From: a virus
Direction: 5' to 3' (one strand)
Length of the DNA stretch: 25,998 nucleotides
Virus record (IMG/VR): IMGVR_UViG_3300025132_000254
Coordinates: 1-25,998 of that record
In this document: positions 15,877 through 22,297 of the stretch, piece after piece
Layout of the letters: the number at the start of each line of letters is the position of its first letter
Position numbering within the stretch: position 1 is the first letter of the stretch
Notes under the pieces: generated by a model
Databases searched by the model: none
Seen by the model: the letters and a program-made list of their open reading frames with translations, nothing else
What the model was told of the DNA's origin: nothing
Program-made: the position numbers and the translations under genes

Positions 15877-17073
15877 GTGGTTATGGCAGAATCTCTTTTA
15901 ATGAAGGCAGATAGTAGTCACGAATTTCGTATTTTAAAGTCTGATGATTTGGTTATTGGTGGCTATGCTTCCATAGAAATCGTTGATAAACAAAATGATT
16001 TAATTACATTAGAAGCATTGAATGAGGCTGTTGCAAAATATATGAAAGAAACAAAATATAGAAATGTAATGTCTAATCATTCTAATGTGCAAGTTGGAGA
16101 AGTTGTAGAAAAATATCGAGATAGTAATGGTATACTACACAAGACAGGTGTAGATGATGTTGGTTTTTATGTTGTTATTAAATTAAGAGATGATATAGAA
16201 AAGGCAAAAGAAATATCAAGAGGTATTAGGAAAGGAACTCTTCGTTCCTTTAGTATTGGTGGACAAGCCATATCTAAGAAACAGAAGACAAATGATGAAT
16301 ATGGAGAGTATAACGAAATAGAAAAGTTAGAACTTCATGAAGTAACCATTTGTGAAAAAGGGATAAATCCCGAAGCGAAATTCGACATTTTAAAACAAGA
16401 TGTTGGAGGTAATAAAATGAGTGAAAAACTGGAAAAAGCACTTGAGGAGTTAAATGACTTGATGAAACAAGTTAACTCTTCAATTGAAAAAACTGAAGAA
16501 AATACGACAGATGCCACCCTTGAAACAAAGGGCGATATGGAATACATGGATTCTGATAAAGAAATGATGGATACAGATGATAAGGATGATGACATGGATG
16601 ATGACATGGATATGGAAGAGAAGGCTCTTGATGAAGATACAACAAGAGACTACGAAGCCGGAGAACTTGTTGTTGACAATGGTAATCCTAAAGCAACACC
16701 AGCAGCATTAGATGTTGCAAAAGGTCTAGCGGATTCTGACTTCTCTACTCTTAACTTGAGTGCAGAAAATGTTGAAAAAGCATACGAAGCATTCAAAGCA
16801 GAAAGAATGGAAAAGATTGCATACGATTCTCTAAGCAAGCAATTTGAAGCAAGGCTTACAGAAGAATTAGAAGTTAAGAAAGCAAGTGCTGAAGCAGCAT
16901 CATATGATGCTCGTTCAGATGTAATTGCTTTGAAAGAAGAATTTGCAGAACTACGCAAATCTTTAACTGTACAAAATGATGAGATTGTTAAATCACAATC
17001 AATAGAAATTCCTAGTGATGTAAGTAACCTATCATGGAATGAGATTGCTGATATAGCGAGGAAATATAATTAA
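15877..17073 (+). CDS. Prohead protease fused to scaffold protein
   Basis: The 398 residues join a maturation protease to a scaffold. The N-terminal ~175 residues fit the HK97-gp4/XkdF-type serine protease: GGYASIEIVDKQNDLI, the catalytic-type His in MSNHSNVQVGEV (His68) and Ser in LRSFSIGG (Ser126), then LELHEVTICEKGINP. After a very acidic linker (about 230-250, Asp/Met-rich with a 12-nt tandem repeat) comes a helical scaffold region, which ends NLSWNEIADIARKYN, a copy of the Trp motif. The protease would cleave scaffold and itself as DNA enters. GTG 15877 is used here; ATG 15883 would give a protein two residues shorter. It lies just before the major capsid gene, as expected. Confidence 0.88.
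   Translation: MVMAESLLMKADSSHEFRILKSDDLVIGGYASIEIVDKQNDLITLEALNEAVAKYMKETKYRNVMSNHSNVQVGEVVEKYRDSNGILHKTGVDDVGFYVVIKLRDDIEKAKEISRGIRKGTLRSFSIGGQAISKKQKTNDEYGEYNEIEKLELHEVTICEKGINPEAKFDILKQDVGGNKMSEKLEKALEELNDLMKQVNSSIEKTEENTTDATLETKGDMEYMDSDKEMMDTDDKDDDMDDDMDMEEKALDEDTTRDYEAGELVVDNGNPKATPAALDVAKGLADSDFSTLNLSAENVEKAYEAFKAERMEKIAYDSLSKQFEARLTEELEVKKASAEAASYDARSDVIALKEEFAELRKSLTVQNDEIVKSQSIEIPSDVSNLSWNEIADIARKYN
16405..16419 (+). promoter_or_regulatory. Internal ribosome site for free scaffold
   Basis: GGAGGT (16405-16410) lies six bases before an in-frame ATG (16417-16419), residue 181 of the protease-scaffold fusion. It is one of the strongest Shine-Dalgarno matches in the window, and it falls exactly at the boundary between the protease domain and the scaffold domain. 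Confidence 0.7.
16417..17073 (+). CDS. Nested scaffold protein (internal start)
   Basis: An in-frame ATG after GGAGGT would produce a 218-residue scaffold without the protease domain, starting MSEKLEKALEELNDLMKQ. The sequence is helical with an acidic low-complexity segment and a coiled region around SKQFEARLTEELEVKKAS. It ends with the motif LSWNEIADIARKYN. Other tailed viruses make free scaffold from inside the protease gene (lambda C/Nu3 is the known case), so many copies of scaffold and few of protease can be built from one gene. The C-terminal helix is the natural place for capsid binding. That this product is made is inferred from the ribosome site and domain boundary. Confidence 0.65.
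   Translation: MSEKLEKALEELNDLMKQVNSSIEKTEENTTDATLETKGDMEYMDSDKEMMDTDDKDDDMDDDMDMEEKALDEDTTRDYEAGELVVDNGNPKATPAALDVAKGLADSDFSTLNLSAENVEKAYEAFKAERMEKIAYDSLSKQFEARLTEELEVKKASAEAASYDARSDVIALKEEFAELRKSLTVQNDEIVKSQSIEIPSDVSNLSWNEIADIARKYN
16585..16608 (+). repeat. Two tandem 12-nt units encoding an acidic linker
   Basis: GATGATGACATG occurs twice back to back, encoding DDDM-DDDM within the acidic linker of the scaffold. The low-complexity stretch probably tolerates length change. Confidence 0.8.
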
Positions 17074-17086
17074 GGAGTGATAAGAA

Positions 17087-18439
17087 ATGAGTGGATATAT
17101 AAAAACAATGAAAGATTTAGAAGCATCATCATACGGTCTAAGAGGCGGTAATGGTAATGCTTTGTTGAAGGCTGCCGGAATCGTTGGTGGATTAGGAGGA
17201 GTAGGACACGATTTACAACCTGCTTTTAGTGGTGCATCAGGACTAACGGATTTATACAATGTTCTTTACGGACAGAAAGTATGGTCAATGCTTAACCAAG
17301 AGGTTAATGCTTTGTCAATGATTGCTAAGAGGCCATATACCTCAAGTGGTTGGAGAGTTCTAAAGAGCCGACCTCAAGGTGGTAGTGGTTCTGCTTTCGC
17401 ACTTGGTAGTGGAGCAGCAGGAAGTGCTGCACCTAAAGCATCATTAATTGGTGGAGTTGCAGAAAATGAGGCTCTAAGTAGTATTCCGGCATTAGCCCCT
17501 GAATACACAAAACTGAATGTAAGCCCTAAAACAATAGCACACAAATTCGAGTTTTCTGAACTTGCAATGGAACTTGCTGCTATTGATGATGGTGTTGGTG
17601 ATATACGTGCTATAATCCGTGAGGATATGGGTAAACACCACGCTGAAGTACAGAACAAGATGTTATTAACACCTCTTGAAGTATATTCAGAAACAGGAAC
17701 AGGAGATATTGTTAACAACTATACATCTTTGTATAAAGTTGTAGCAAGTGCTGAAGAAATTGGTCAAATGTATACTGATAACTTAACTGACTTAGGTGAA
17801 AGTGGTAGTAATGAAGCCCTTGAAGATACATTAGTAAGAATCTATGGACAAGATAGAGGAGTTACAGTTAGTACTGAAACTATTACAGTTGTATCTGATT
17901 TCTTGGATGCTGAAGTTGATTTCGGTGCAAGTTACGCAGCCGGTTCTGCTAGAGTATTAACTTTAACAACACTAAATGACATGATTCGCAGAATCCGTCA
18001 AAATGGTGGAAACCCTAAAGTTATCTTAACAGGATACGATACTATACAACACATCTCTGACTTACTACAAAGCCAAGAGAGATTTATGGACAGGAAAGAA
18101 GTTGTTCCTACACATAACGGTGTTCGTGGAGTTAAAGGTGCTGAAGTTGGTTTCAGAGTTGCAACATACTATGATATACCAATTATCCCTTGTAAGGATA
18201 TGGGTTCAACAACTGCTTCCGGTACAACAAATGGATTAAGTGATATCTTTGTTCTAGATACAGACCATCTATGGCTATCAGTTATGAAGCCTACAGAATA
18301 CTTCGAGGATGGTATTTCAAATGGAAACCCATTCGGTGTTGGAACTTTAGGAAACCAAGCAATGTACAGAACCATTGGTGAAGTATGTTGTTCTTTCTTT
18401 AAAGGTCAAGGTAAGATAACTAACTTGAAGAGTGCTTGA
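17087..18439 (+). CDS. Major capsid protein, HK97 fold
   Basis: This is the shell subunit. At 450 residues it has the features of HK97-type capsid proteins: a Gly/Ala-rich N-terminal arm, an E-loop-like region with YTSSGWRVLKSRPQGGSGSAF, the spine-helix region IAHKFEFSELAMELAAIDDG with DIRAIIREDMGKHHAEVQN, and a P/A-domain stretch GGNPKVILTGYDTIQHI. A C-terminal DIFVLDTDHLWLSVMKPTEYFED follows, then GNQAMYRTIGEVCCSFF. Codon use is slightly richer in G+C than in the surrounding unknown genes, as expected for a highly expressed gene. It follows the protease-scaffold by 13 nt with AAGGAGTGAT, a very strong ribosome site. Gene order protease/scaffold-capsid supports the call. Confidence 0.92.
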   Translation: MSGYIKTMKDLEASSYGLRGGNGNALLKAAGIVGGLGGVGHDLQPAFSGASGLTDLYNVLYGQKVWSMLNQEVNALSMIAKRPYTSSGWRVLKSRPQGGSGSAFALGSGAAGSAAPKASLIGGVAENEALSSIPALAPEYTKLNVSPKTIAHKFEFSELAMELAAIDDGVGDIRAIIREDMGKHHAEVQNKMLLTPLEVYSETGTGDIVNNYTSLYKVVASAEEIGQMYTDNLTDLGESGSNEALEDTLVRIYGQDRGVTVSTETITVVSDFLDAEVDFGASYAAGSARVLTLTTLNDMIRRIRQNGGNPKVILTGYDTIQHISDLLQSQERFMDRKEVVPTHNGVRGVKGAEVGFRVATYYDIPIIPCKDMGSTTASGTTNGLSDIFVLDTDHLWLSVMKPTEYFEDGISNGNPFGVGTLGNQAMYRTIGEVCCSFFKGQGKITNLKSA

Positions 18440-18451
18440 GGTGATTAAGTA

Positions 18452-18787
18452 ATGGCACATACTGTCACACTTATTGCTGACCATAAAGGATTTGCTGCTC
18501 CTAAAGTATCAGGAGATGAATATGTTGTTGATGCACACATTAACATCACGGCATATATTCAAGGTGGAATAACTGTAACTGCGGCTTCTTTGGGTCTATC
18601 TTCTGTACACTGTGTTTTAGTAACAGGTATGGAAGAAATAGGACAAACTGCAAGACCAATAGTAAGTACAACTGGTGCATATGAATCAGGAACTAGTTTC
18701 AAACTAATTCTTTCAACAGGTTCAGCCCAACTCAGTGGTACTGCTGATGAAGGTATGGTTAGAGTCCGTGTTTACGGAAACCTCTAA
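18452..18787 (+). CDS. Probable head decoration or cement protein
   Basis: A 111-residue, beta-rich, nearly uncharged protein (YVVDAHINITAYIQGGITV, then LSSVHCVLVTGMEE and ending EGMVRVRVYGNL). It has no signal peptide or membrane helix. It lies 12 nt after the capsid gene with GAGGTGATTAAGTA as ribosome site, and it is the last gene before the hairpin. Small beta-sandwich proteins in this position usually trimerise on the capsid surface and stabilise it. I do not recognise a specific family, so the role rests on position and composition. A head fibre or other minor structural protein is the alternative. Confidence 0.68.
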   Translation: MAHTVTLIADHKGFAAPKVSGDEYVVDAHINITAYIQGGITVTAASLGLSSVHCVLVTGMEEIGQTARPIVSTTGAYESGTSFKLILSTGSAQLSGTADEGMVRVRVYGNL

Positions 18788-18813
18788 ACAGTGAATAATG
18801 GAATAAACATAAA

Positions 18814-18856
18814 ATAGTAGTCTTCGTTCTGAGACAATCAGAACGGGGGCTACTAT
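18814..18856 (+). other. Long RNA hairpin after capsid/decoration genes
   Basis: This hairpin lies in the largest intergenic gap (18788-18881). The arms 18814-18832 and 18838-18856 pair over 19 positions around the five-base loop GACAA. CGTTCTGA/TCAGAACG is a perfect 8-bp inner stem, TCTT/GGGG pairs through one C-G and three G-U wobbles, and ATAGTAG/CTACTAT closes the base. The G-U pairs mean it forms in RNA better than as DNA cruciform. It is not followed by a T run, so it is not a standard intrinsic or archaeal oligo-T terminator. It may be a processing or stabilising element, or a partial terminator that lowers expression downstream of the capsid genes. Confidence 0.72.
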
Positions 18857-18881
18857 CCCCTTATTAAAAGGAGAAAAACAC

Positions 18882-19289
18882 ATGACACAAGTAACATTAA
18901 CGAACCAAGCAAGACCAAGAGATATTAAAGTTGGAGCAACAATATACTCCATACATTATAATCAACCAACATTTGTACCTTTAAGACATACAGTATGTTT
19001 TTTAGGTTCAGATAACATTACATTCACATTCGATGAAACAGACAAAAAGGATATTGAAAATCTTAATGACTATAAATTTAATGAATTAATTAGATTAACT
19101 GATGGACTAAAAGAAGGAGATACACGTAAACAAGCCCAAAAAATACTATTCCCTACGAAGGTAAAGGCATCTCCAAAACCTAAAGCAAAAAGAGCACCTG
19201 CTAAGAAAGCACCTGCTAAAAAAGCAAAAAAGGTAGAAACCCCTAAGAAAGAAGTACCTTCAGAAGACAATAAGGAAGTGATGGCATAG
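18882..19289 (+). CDS. Small protein with histone-H1-like Lys/Ala/Pro tail
   Basis: The 135 residues consist of a folded N-terminal part of about 95 residues and a very basic tail. The first part is mixed beta (QVTLTNQARPRDIKVGATIY, ITFTFDETD). A helical segment ends EGDTRKQAQKILFP. From about residue 97 the tail is built of repeats such as APAKKAPAKKAKK, like histone H1 and other DNA-condensing proteins, and then ends acidic (PSEDNKEVMA). The start is set by AAAAGGAGA eight bases upstream, just after the hairpin. It may be a structural protein whose tail contacts packaged DNA. Its family is not recognised. Confidence 0.8.
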   Translation: MTQVTLTNQARPRDIKVGATIYSIHYNQPTFVPLRHTVCFLGSDNITFTFDETDKKDIENLNDYKFNELIRLTDGLKEGDTRKQAQKILFPTKVKASPKPKAKRAPAKKAPAKKAKKVETPKKEVPSEDNKEVMA

Positions 19290-19324
19290 GTTCTAGTGGT
19301 AGTGGAGTACAGACGGCTGATGCT

Positions 19325-19564
19325 TTGGTTTTCAAAGGTAAGTGTAAACTTATGAGTGTACATGCTTGTAATGCTTCAGGTTCAGCAGTAACTATCTCTG
19401 TTTATGATAGTGATGATGCTTCTGCATCCGGTGATGTAGAAGTTTGTAGAATGGTTTTAGCCGCTAATGGTTCTTTTGAATACGATATGCATGGTAGATT
19501 TTGTGCTAAAGGTCTTTTCGTTGATATAACAGGAACAGGTCATTACTCCCTAGAGTGGAGTTGA
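19325..19564 (+). CDS. Small beta-rich structural protein, start uncertain
   Basis: The body is clear: MSVHACNASGSAVTISVYDS, VEVCRMVLAANGSFEYDMHG and LFVDITGTGHYSLEWS, a beta-sandwich pattern seen in small virion surface proteins. The start is not. TTG 19325 (used here) has no good ribosome site. ATG 19352 gives 70 residues but would cut the first strand. The frame stays open back to 19274 and encodes plausible sequence (GSSGSGVQTADALVFKGKC), yet contains no ATG or GTG there. Production may use a rare start codon or coupling to the stop of the preceding gene. The last codons overlap the next gene's ribosome site. Confidence 0.65.
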   Translation: MVFKGKCKLMSVHACNASGSAVTISVYDSDDASASGDVEVCRMVLAANGSFEYDMHGRFCAKGLFVDITGTGHYSLEWS

Positions 19565-19569
19565 TTATT

Positions 19570-19995
19570 GTGCCAAGCATAGATAATGATACAAGATTAG
19601 TAATGACTATTCTTTTTGTTGGAGCAGTTAGTGGAGTAAATGTTTACTTCTATGCACAATATGGAGTAGGTTTTCCATATACTGTTGAAGCACATGCAAT
19701 TCTATTTGGTATATCTACAATAGGTGGAATTATGATAATGAAAGCAATATTTGATTTAGTTGCTAATGATTATATTGAAGAAACATTATTACAAAGACGT
19801 ATTGATGCTTATTGGAATCGCAGAGCAAGAGAAGAAGAGAACCGTAAAAGAGTTAGAGAATCTTTTAGAAATTTCCAACAGACATGGAATAATACAGTTC
19901 AATCCCCTACTAATGTTTATGGTGATGCTAATTTACCCGTTATCAAAGGTAATACAGAAGGTGTAAGTCCTTCATTTTTAACAATAGAACAATGA
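19570..19995 (+). CDS. Membrane protein with two transmembrane helices
   Basis: GTG 19570 is chosen because GGAG (19557-19560), within GGAGTTGATT, lies nine bases upstream; GTG 19555 would overlap the previous gene and lacks a site. The 141 residues hold two membrane helices (about 10-28, LVMTILFVGAVSGVNVYFY, and 39-60, with AILFGISTIGGIMIMKAIF). A basic, arginine-rich helix follows (YWNRRAREEENRKRVRESFR) and then a polar tail. The family is not recognised. Followed by another membrane protein and a GTPase, it may form a membrane complex with them. A holin role is possible from size but not supported by position. Confidence 0.75.
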   Translation: MPSIDNDTRLVMTILFVGAVSGVNVYFYAQYGVGFPYTVEAHAILFGISTIGGIMIMKAIFDLVANDYIEETLLQRRIDAYWNRRAREEENRKRVRESFRNFQQTWNNTVQSPTNVYGDANLPVIKGNTEGVSPSFLTIEQ

Positions 19996-20008
19996 TTGAG
20001 GTGAAATA

Positions 20009-20233
20009 ATGGTTGGAGAAATCCTAATGGGTTTTGATGAAACCGCTATGGCTTATGATTTACAAAGAGCACATTCTGCTGACATTTGGTTTTTGAGAGC
20101 AAGATTTTGGATATGGGGAATAGTAGGTTCAGTTTCTAGTTTCTTTCTTGGACAAACATTAGCAATATTTGGTATTAATACGATGTCAATAATGTGGAAT
20201 GGGTTGGTAGACATTTGGCATCATTTGTGGTGA
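20009..20233 (+). CDS. Small Trp-rich membrane protein
   Basis: A 74-residue protein with one clear membrane helix (about 34-57, IWGIVGSVSSFFLGQTLAIF) flanked by an N-terminal amphipathic part and a Trp/His-rich end (MWNGLVDIWHHLW). Aromatic residues cluster at both interfaces. It starts after GAGGTGAAATA. Its stop overlaps GGTGATAAT, the ribosome site of the GTPase gene, so the two are probably translated together. The function is unknown; a membrane partner of the GTPase is a hypothesis. Confidence 0.78.
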   Translation: MVGEILMGFDETAMAYDLQRAHSADIWFLRARFWIWGIVGSVSSFFLGQTLAIFGINTMSIMWNGLVDIWHHLW

Positions 20234-20237
20234 TAAT

Positions 20238-20909
20238 TTGTCAGTAATGGCAGGTTTTGCCATTTTAATGGTGGAGGGTTTGAATAAGGTATATCAAAGA
20301 TTACATTCAATACCTTTTGGTGTATATGGTGCGAGTAAAGCAGGGAAGACAACATTGCACCACCAATTGAGAACTAGGGGAGAAGTACCCGATATAATGG
20401 AAAGAACTGTAGGTTTAGAAAGAGCATCAAGAAAATATATCAAATTAGATGGTAATGCACATACTGTCAAAACTGCTGATATTGGTGGACAAACTATTTA
20501 TTGGACAGAATGGATAAAAGATATGAAAGAGCGTAGAACCAAATATATTATTTTTTTAATTGATGATAGACACATGGATAAACACTATGATATTGAACAA
20601 CAACTATGTTGGACATTTTTAGTAGATACTATTTGTGCTAGTCATTGGAATGTTAAAAATAAACTAAAGAAGAAAAAAGACCATGATTACCCTATAGCGG
20701 TTGGTGTTTGGGCAAACAAGTATGACTTATGGAAAGACAAATATGAACATGAAGGGGATATAGATAAACATCCTATTTTTGATGCATTTAAAGCAGGAAT
20801 GCAAAAATTAAATGAAAAAGGAATTCCTTGTTTTAAATATATTGTTAGTGCTAAAACTGATTCAACTATGGTATATAGGGGAATCTTAACAATGATAAAG
20901 GACTACTAG
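20238..20909 (+). CDS. Arf/Ras-like small GTPase
   Basis: All GTPase signature elements are present in this 223-residue protein: P-loop GASKAGKT (31-38), a switch I Thr in TVGLE (Thr57), switch II DIGGQ (81-85) with the catalytic-type Gln85, base-recognition NKYD (160-163) and SAK (204-206). DxGGQ and TVG are the forms typical of the Arf branch. The first ~20 residues are hydrophobic (MAGFAILMVEGL) and could insert in a membrane as in Arf proteins. An insert of basic residues (KLKKKKDHD) lies before NKYD. TTG 20238 follows GGTGAT by three bases; ATG 20247 is the alternative. The neighbours are two membrane proteins and a zinc-binding protein. GTP binding and hydrolysis are very likely; the target is unknown. 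Confidence 0.85.
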   Translation: MSVMAGFAILMVEGLNKVYQRLHSIPFGVYGASKAGKTTLHHQLRTRGEVPDIMERTVGLERASRKYIKLDGNAHTVKTADIGGQTIYWTEWIKDMKERRTKYIIFLIDDRHMDKHYDIEQQLCWTFLVDTICASHWNVKNKLKKKKDHDYPIAVGVWANKYDLWKDKYEHEGDIDKHPIFDAFKAGMQKLNEKGIPCFKYIVSAKTDSTMVYRGILTMIKDY

Positions 20910-20920
20910 GTGTGAAGACC

Positions 20921-21598
20921 ATGACGATGAACTATCAGCCACCTAATTTAATTGGTGCAACTACTACATCTGTAGCGTCAAATGCCTTCATGGACAGGCA
21001 CGACCAAGCAAGAGCAGCAGGTACAGTTATGTTGTACGAATTCAAGAATATAAAACCAAAAAAACAATTGAAAGAAATAATTAAAATTCTTTTACCGGAA
21101 AAGAAATCTTTTCTTAAAGTACCTTATAGTTTCAAATATAACATGAAAGACAGATGTGTTGTATGTGGAACTCAAAAGGTTTGGGAAGCAAGTGATACAC
21201 TTAGACCTCCTTTACCATTACATAAAGTTAGAAAGGGTTATCCAATGAGAGGAACATATTGTGATAAACATGCACAGATACATAGACAATATGAGATGTT
21301 AGAACAACAATTATTAGCAGAAGAACATGGATTAACATACAGTGCTTACATTCCAAAAATGCCTAATTTGAATCCATTATCTAGTGGACCATTAACTAGT
21401 TTAAAACAAGGAGATATACAATCTCTTGCAGGACTAGGTTGGACAATTAAACCTCCACAGGCGGTAACAGAAAGTAAAGAAGAAGAGTTATTTAGATTAC
21501 TAATAGAAAACGAATCTAATACCAAAAGAGTGAAAGTCTTATTGACCGAAGGCGTTAAGGTTACAAGTGGAAGCGTACAGGCGGAGAGTGAGAAGTAA
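20921..21598 (+). CDS. Unknown protein with a CxxC...CxxH zinc site
   Basis: ATG 20921 is preferred over GTG 20912 because the GTG is part of the ribosome site AGGTG. The 225-residue protein has a mid-chain zinc-binding candidate: Cys79 and Cys82 (RCVVCG) with Cys114 and His117 (YCDKH), separated by a loop rich in basic and aromatic residues. It is followed by a helix (YEMLEQQLLAEEHG) and a Pro/Gly-rich region, and ends in a charged helix. The family is not recognised. It sits between the GTPase and the Q/N-rich gene, and its stop overlaps the next start as TAATG, so it belongs to the same coupled unit. Confidence 0.8.
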   Translation: MTMNYQPPNLIGATTTSVASNAFMDRHDQARAAGTVMLYEFKNIKPKKQLKEIIKILLPEKKSFLKVPYSFKYNMKDRCVVCGTQKVWEASDTLRPPLPLHKVRKGYPMRGTYCDKHAQIHRQYEMLEQQLLAEEHGLTYSAYIPKMPNLNPLSSGPLTSLKQGDIQSLAGLGWTIKPPQAVTESKEEELFRLLIENESNTKRVKVLLTEGVKVTSGSVQAESEK

Positions 21599-22284
21599 TG
21601 GGATTATTTGGAACAAGCAATTCACAATTGGCTACTAGTATATCTAATAGTCAACAAAACCAATTTAAAACAATGAACAATTTATTAACTTTACAAGAGA
21701 ACCATGTAGAAGATTTTTTTCAATATCATGGAGAAGCATTTCTTGCTAGTATGGAACAATTGATTGAAGATGTTGTTGCTAGAGTTGTTGGAGATATGTT
21801 ATCAAAATTAGAATTCAATACATCAAGTGGTGGTTTTGTTTTAAACACAGACGTTAAAGCAGATTATCAACAAATTACTGCTGCTAATATAGAATTAGAT
21901 TTACAAAACCTATTGAATTCTGCAATAAATTCAGAAGTTATTATGCAGCGTAGAATGGCAAAAGCACAATATTTAGAATCTCAAGGATTTAGTGGGGCAG
22001 CATCTCCTACACAACCCCAAGTTACTAACCCAATGGGAATGAACCCACAAAATATACAAGGCGGTAATATGGGAACAGGGATTAACAATACTATGATGCA
22101 ACAACAAATGGCTATGAACAATGGTAGTGGATATCCTGTTCCACCTGCCGGATACGATAATATGAACAATGCATATTGGATAGACCCTAATACAGGTCAA
22201 ATGACATATACACCTCCTGCAAGTGGATTAGGTTTAGGTGCGGCTATAACTAAAGGCGTTGCTTGGGCTAAATGGCTTGCATAA
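21598..22284 (+). CDS. Q/N/M/G-rich protein with disordered C-terminal half
   Basis: The 228 residues divide into a helical N-terminal half (NNLLTLQENHVEDFFQYHGE, then a helix with MEQLIEDVVARVVGDM) and a low-complexity part rich in Gln, Asn, Met, Gly and Pro from about residue 138 (NPMGMNPQNIQGGN). It ends with a short hydrophobic helix (GLGAAITKGVAWAKWLA). The start ATG overlaps the previous stop by one base. Such Q/N-rich proteins are common as minor virion components or assembly factors. No family is recognised. The C-terminal hydrophobic segment could associate with the membrane proteins upstream. Confidence 0.78.
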   Translation: MGLFGTSNSQLATSISNSQQNQFKTMNNLLTLQENHVEDFFQYHGEAFLASMEQLIEDVVARVVGDMLSKLEFNTSSGGFVLNTDVKADYQQITAANIELDLQNLLNSAINSEVIMQRRMAKAQYLESQGFSGAASPTQPQVTNPMGMNPQNIQGGNMGTGINNTMMQQQMAMNNGSGYPVPPAGYDNMNNAYWIDPNTGQMTYTPPASGLGLGAAITKGVAWAKWLA

Positions 22285-22297
22285 GGTGGTTTGATGT

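Noticed and set aside
16585-16608. Asp/Met-rich repeat as a calcium-binding or CRISPR-like repeat
   Set aside because: Only two coding 12-nt units are present in an acidic linker; there is no EF-hand spacing and no spacers.
18814-18856. Hairpin as a transcription attenuator/riboswitch or integration site
   Set aside because: It has no aptamer-like architecture, no T tract, and no nearby integrase or repeat pair; a simple long stem is all that is visible.
19760-19966. A 68-aa + strand frame inside the two-helix membrane protein
   Set aside because: It is out of frame with the clear gene, has no ribosome site and no tag or domain.
20009-20233. Holin
   Set aside because: Only one membrane helix, no lysis gene beside it, and a position in the middle of structural genes.
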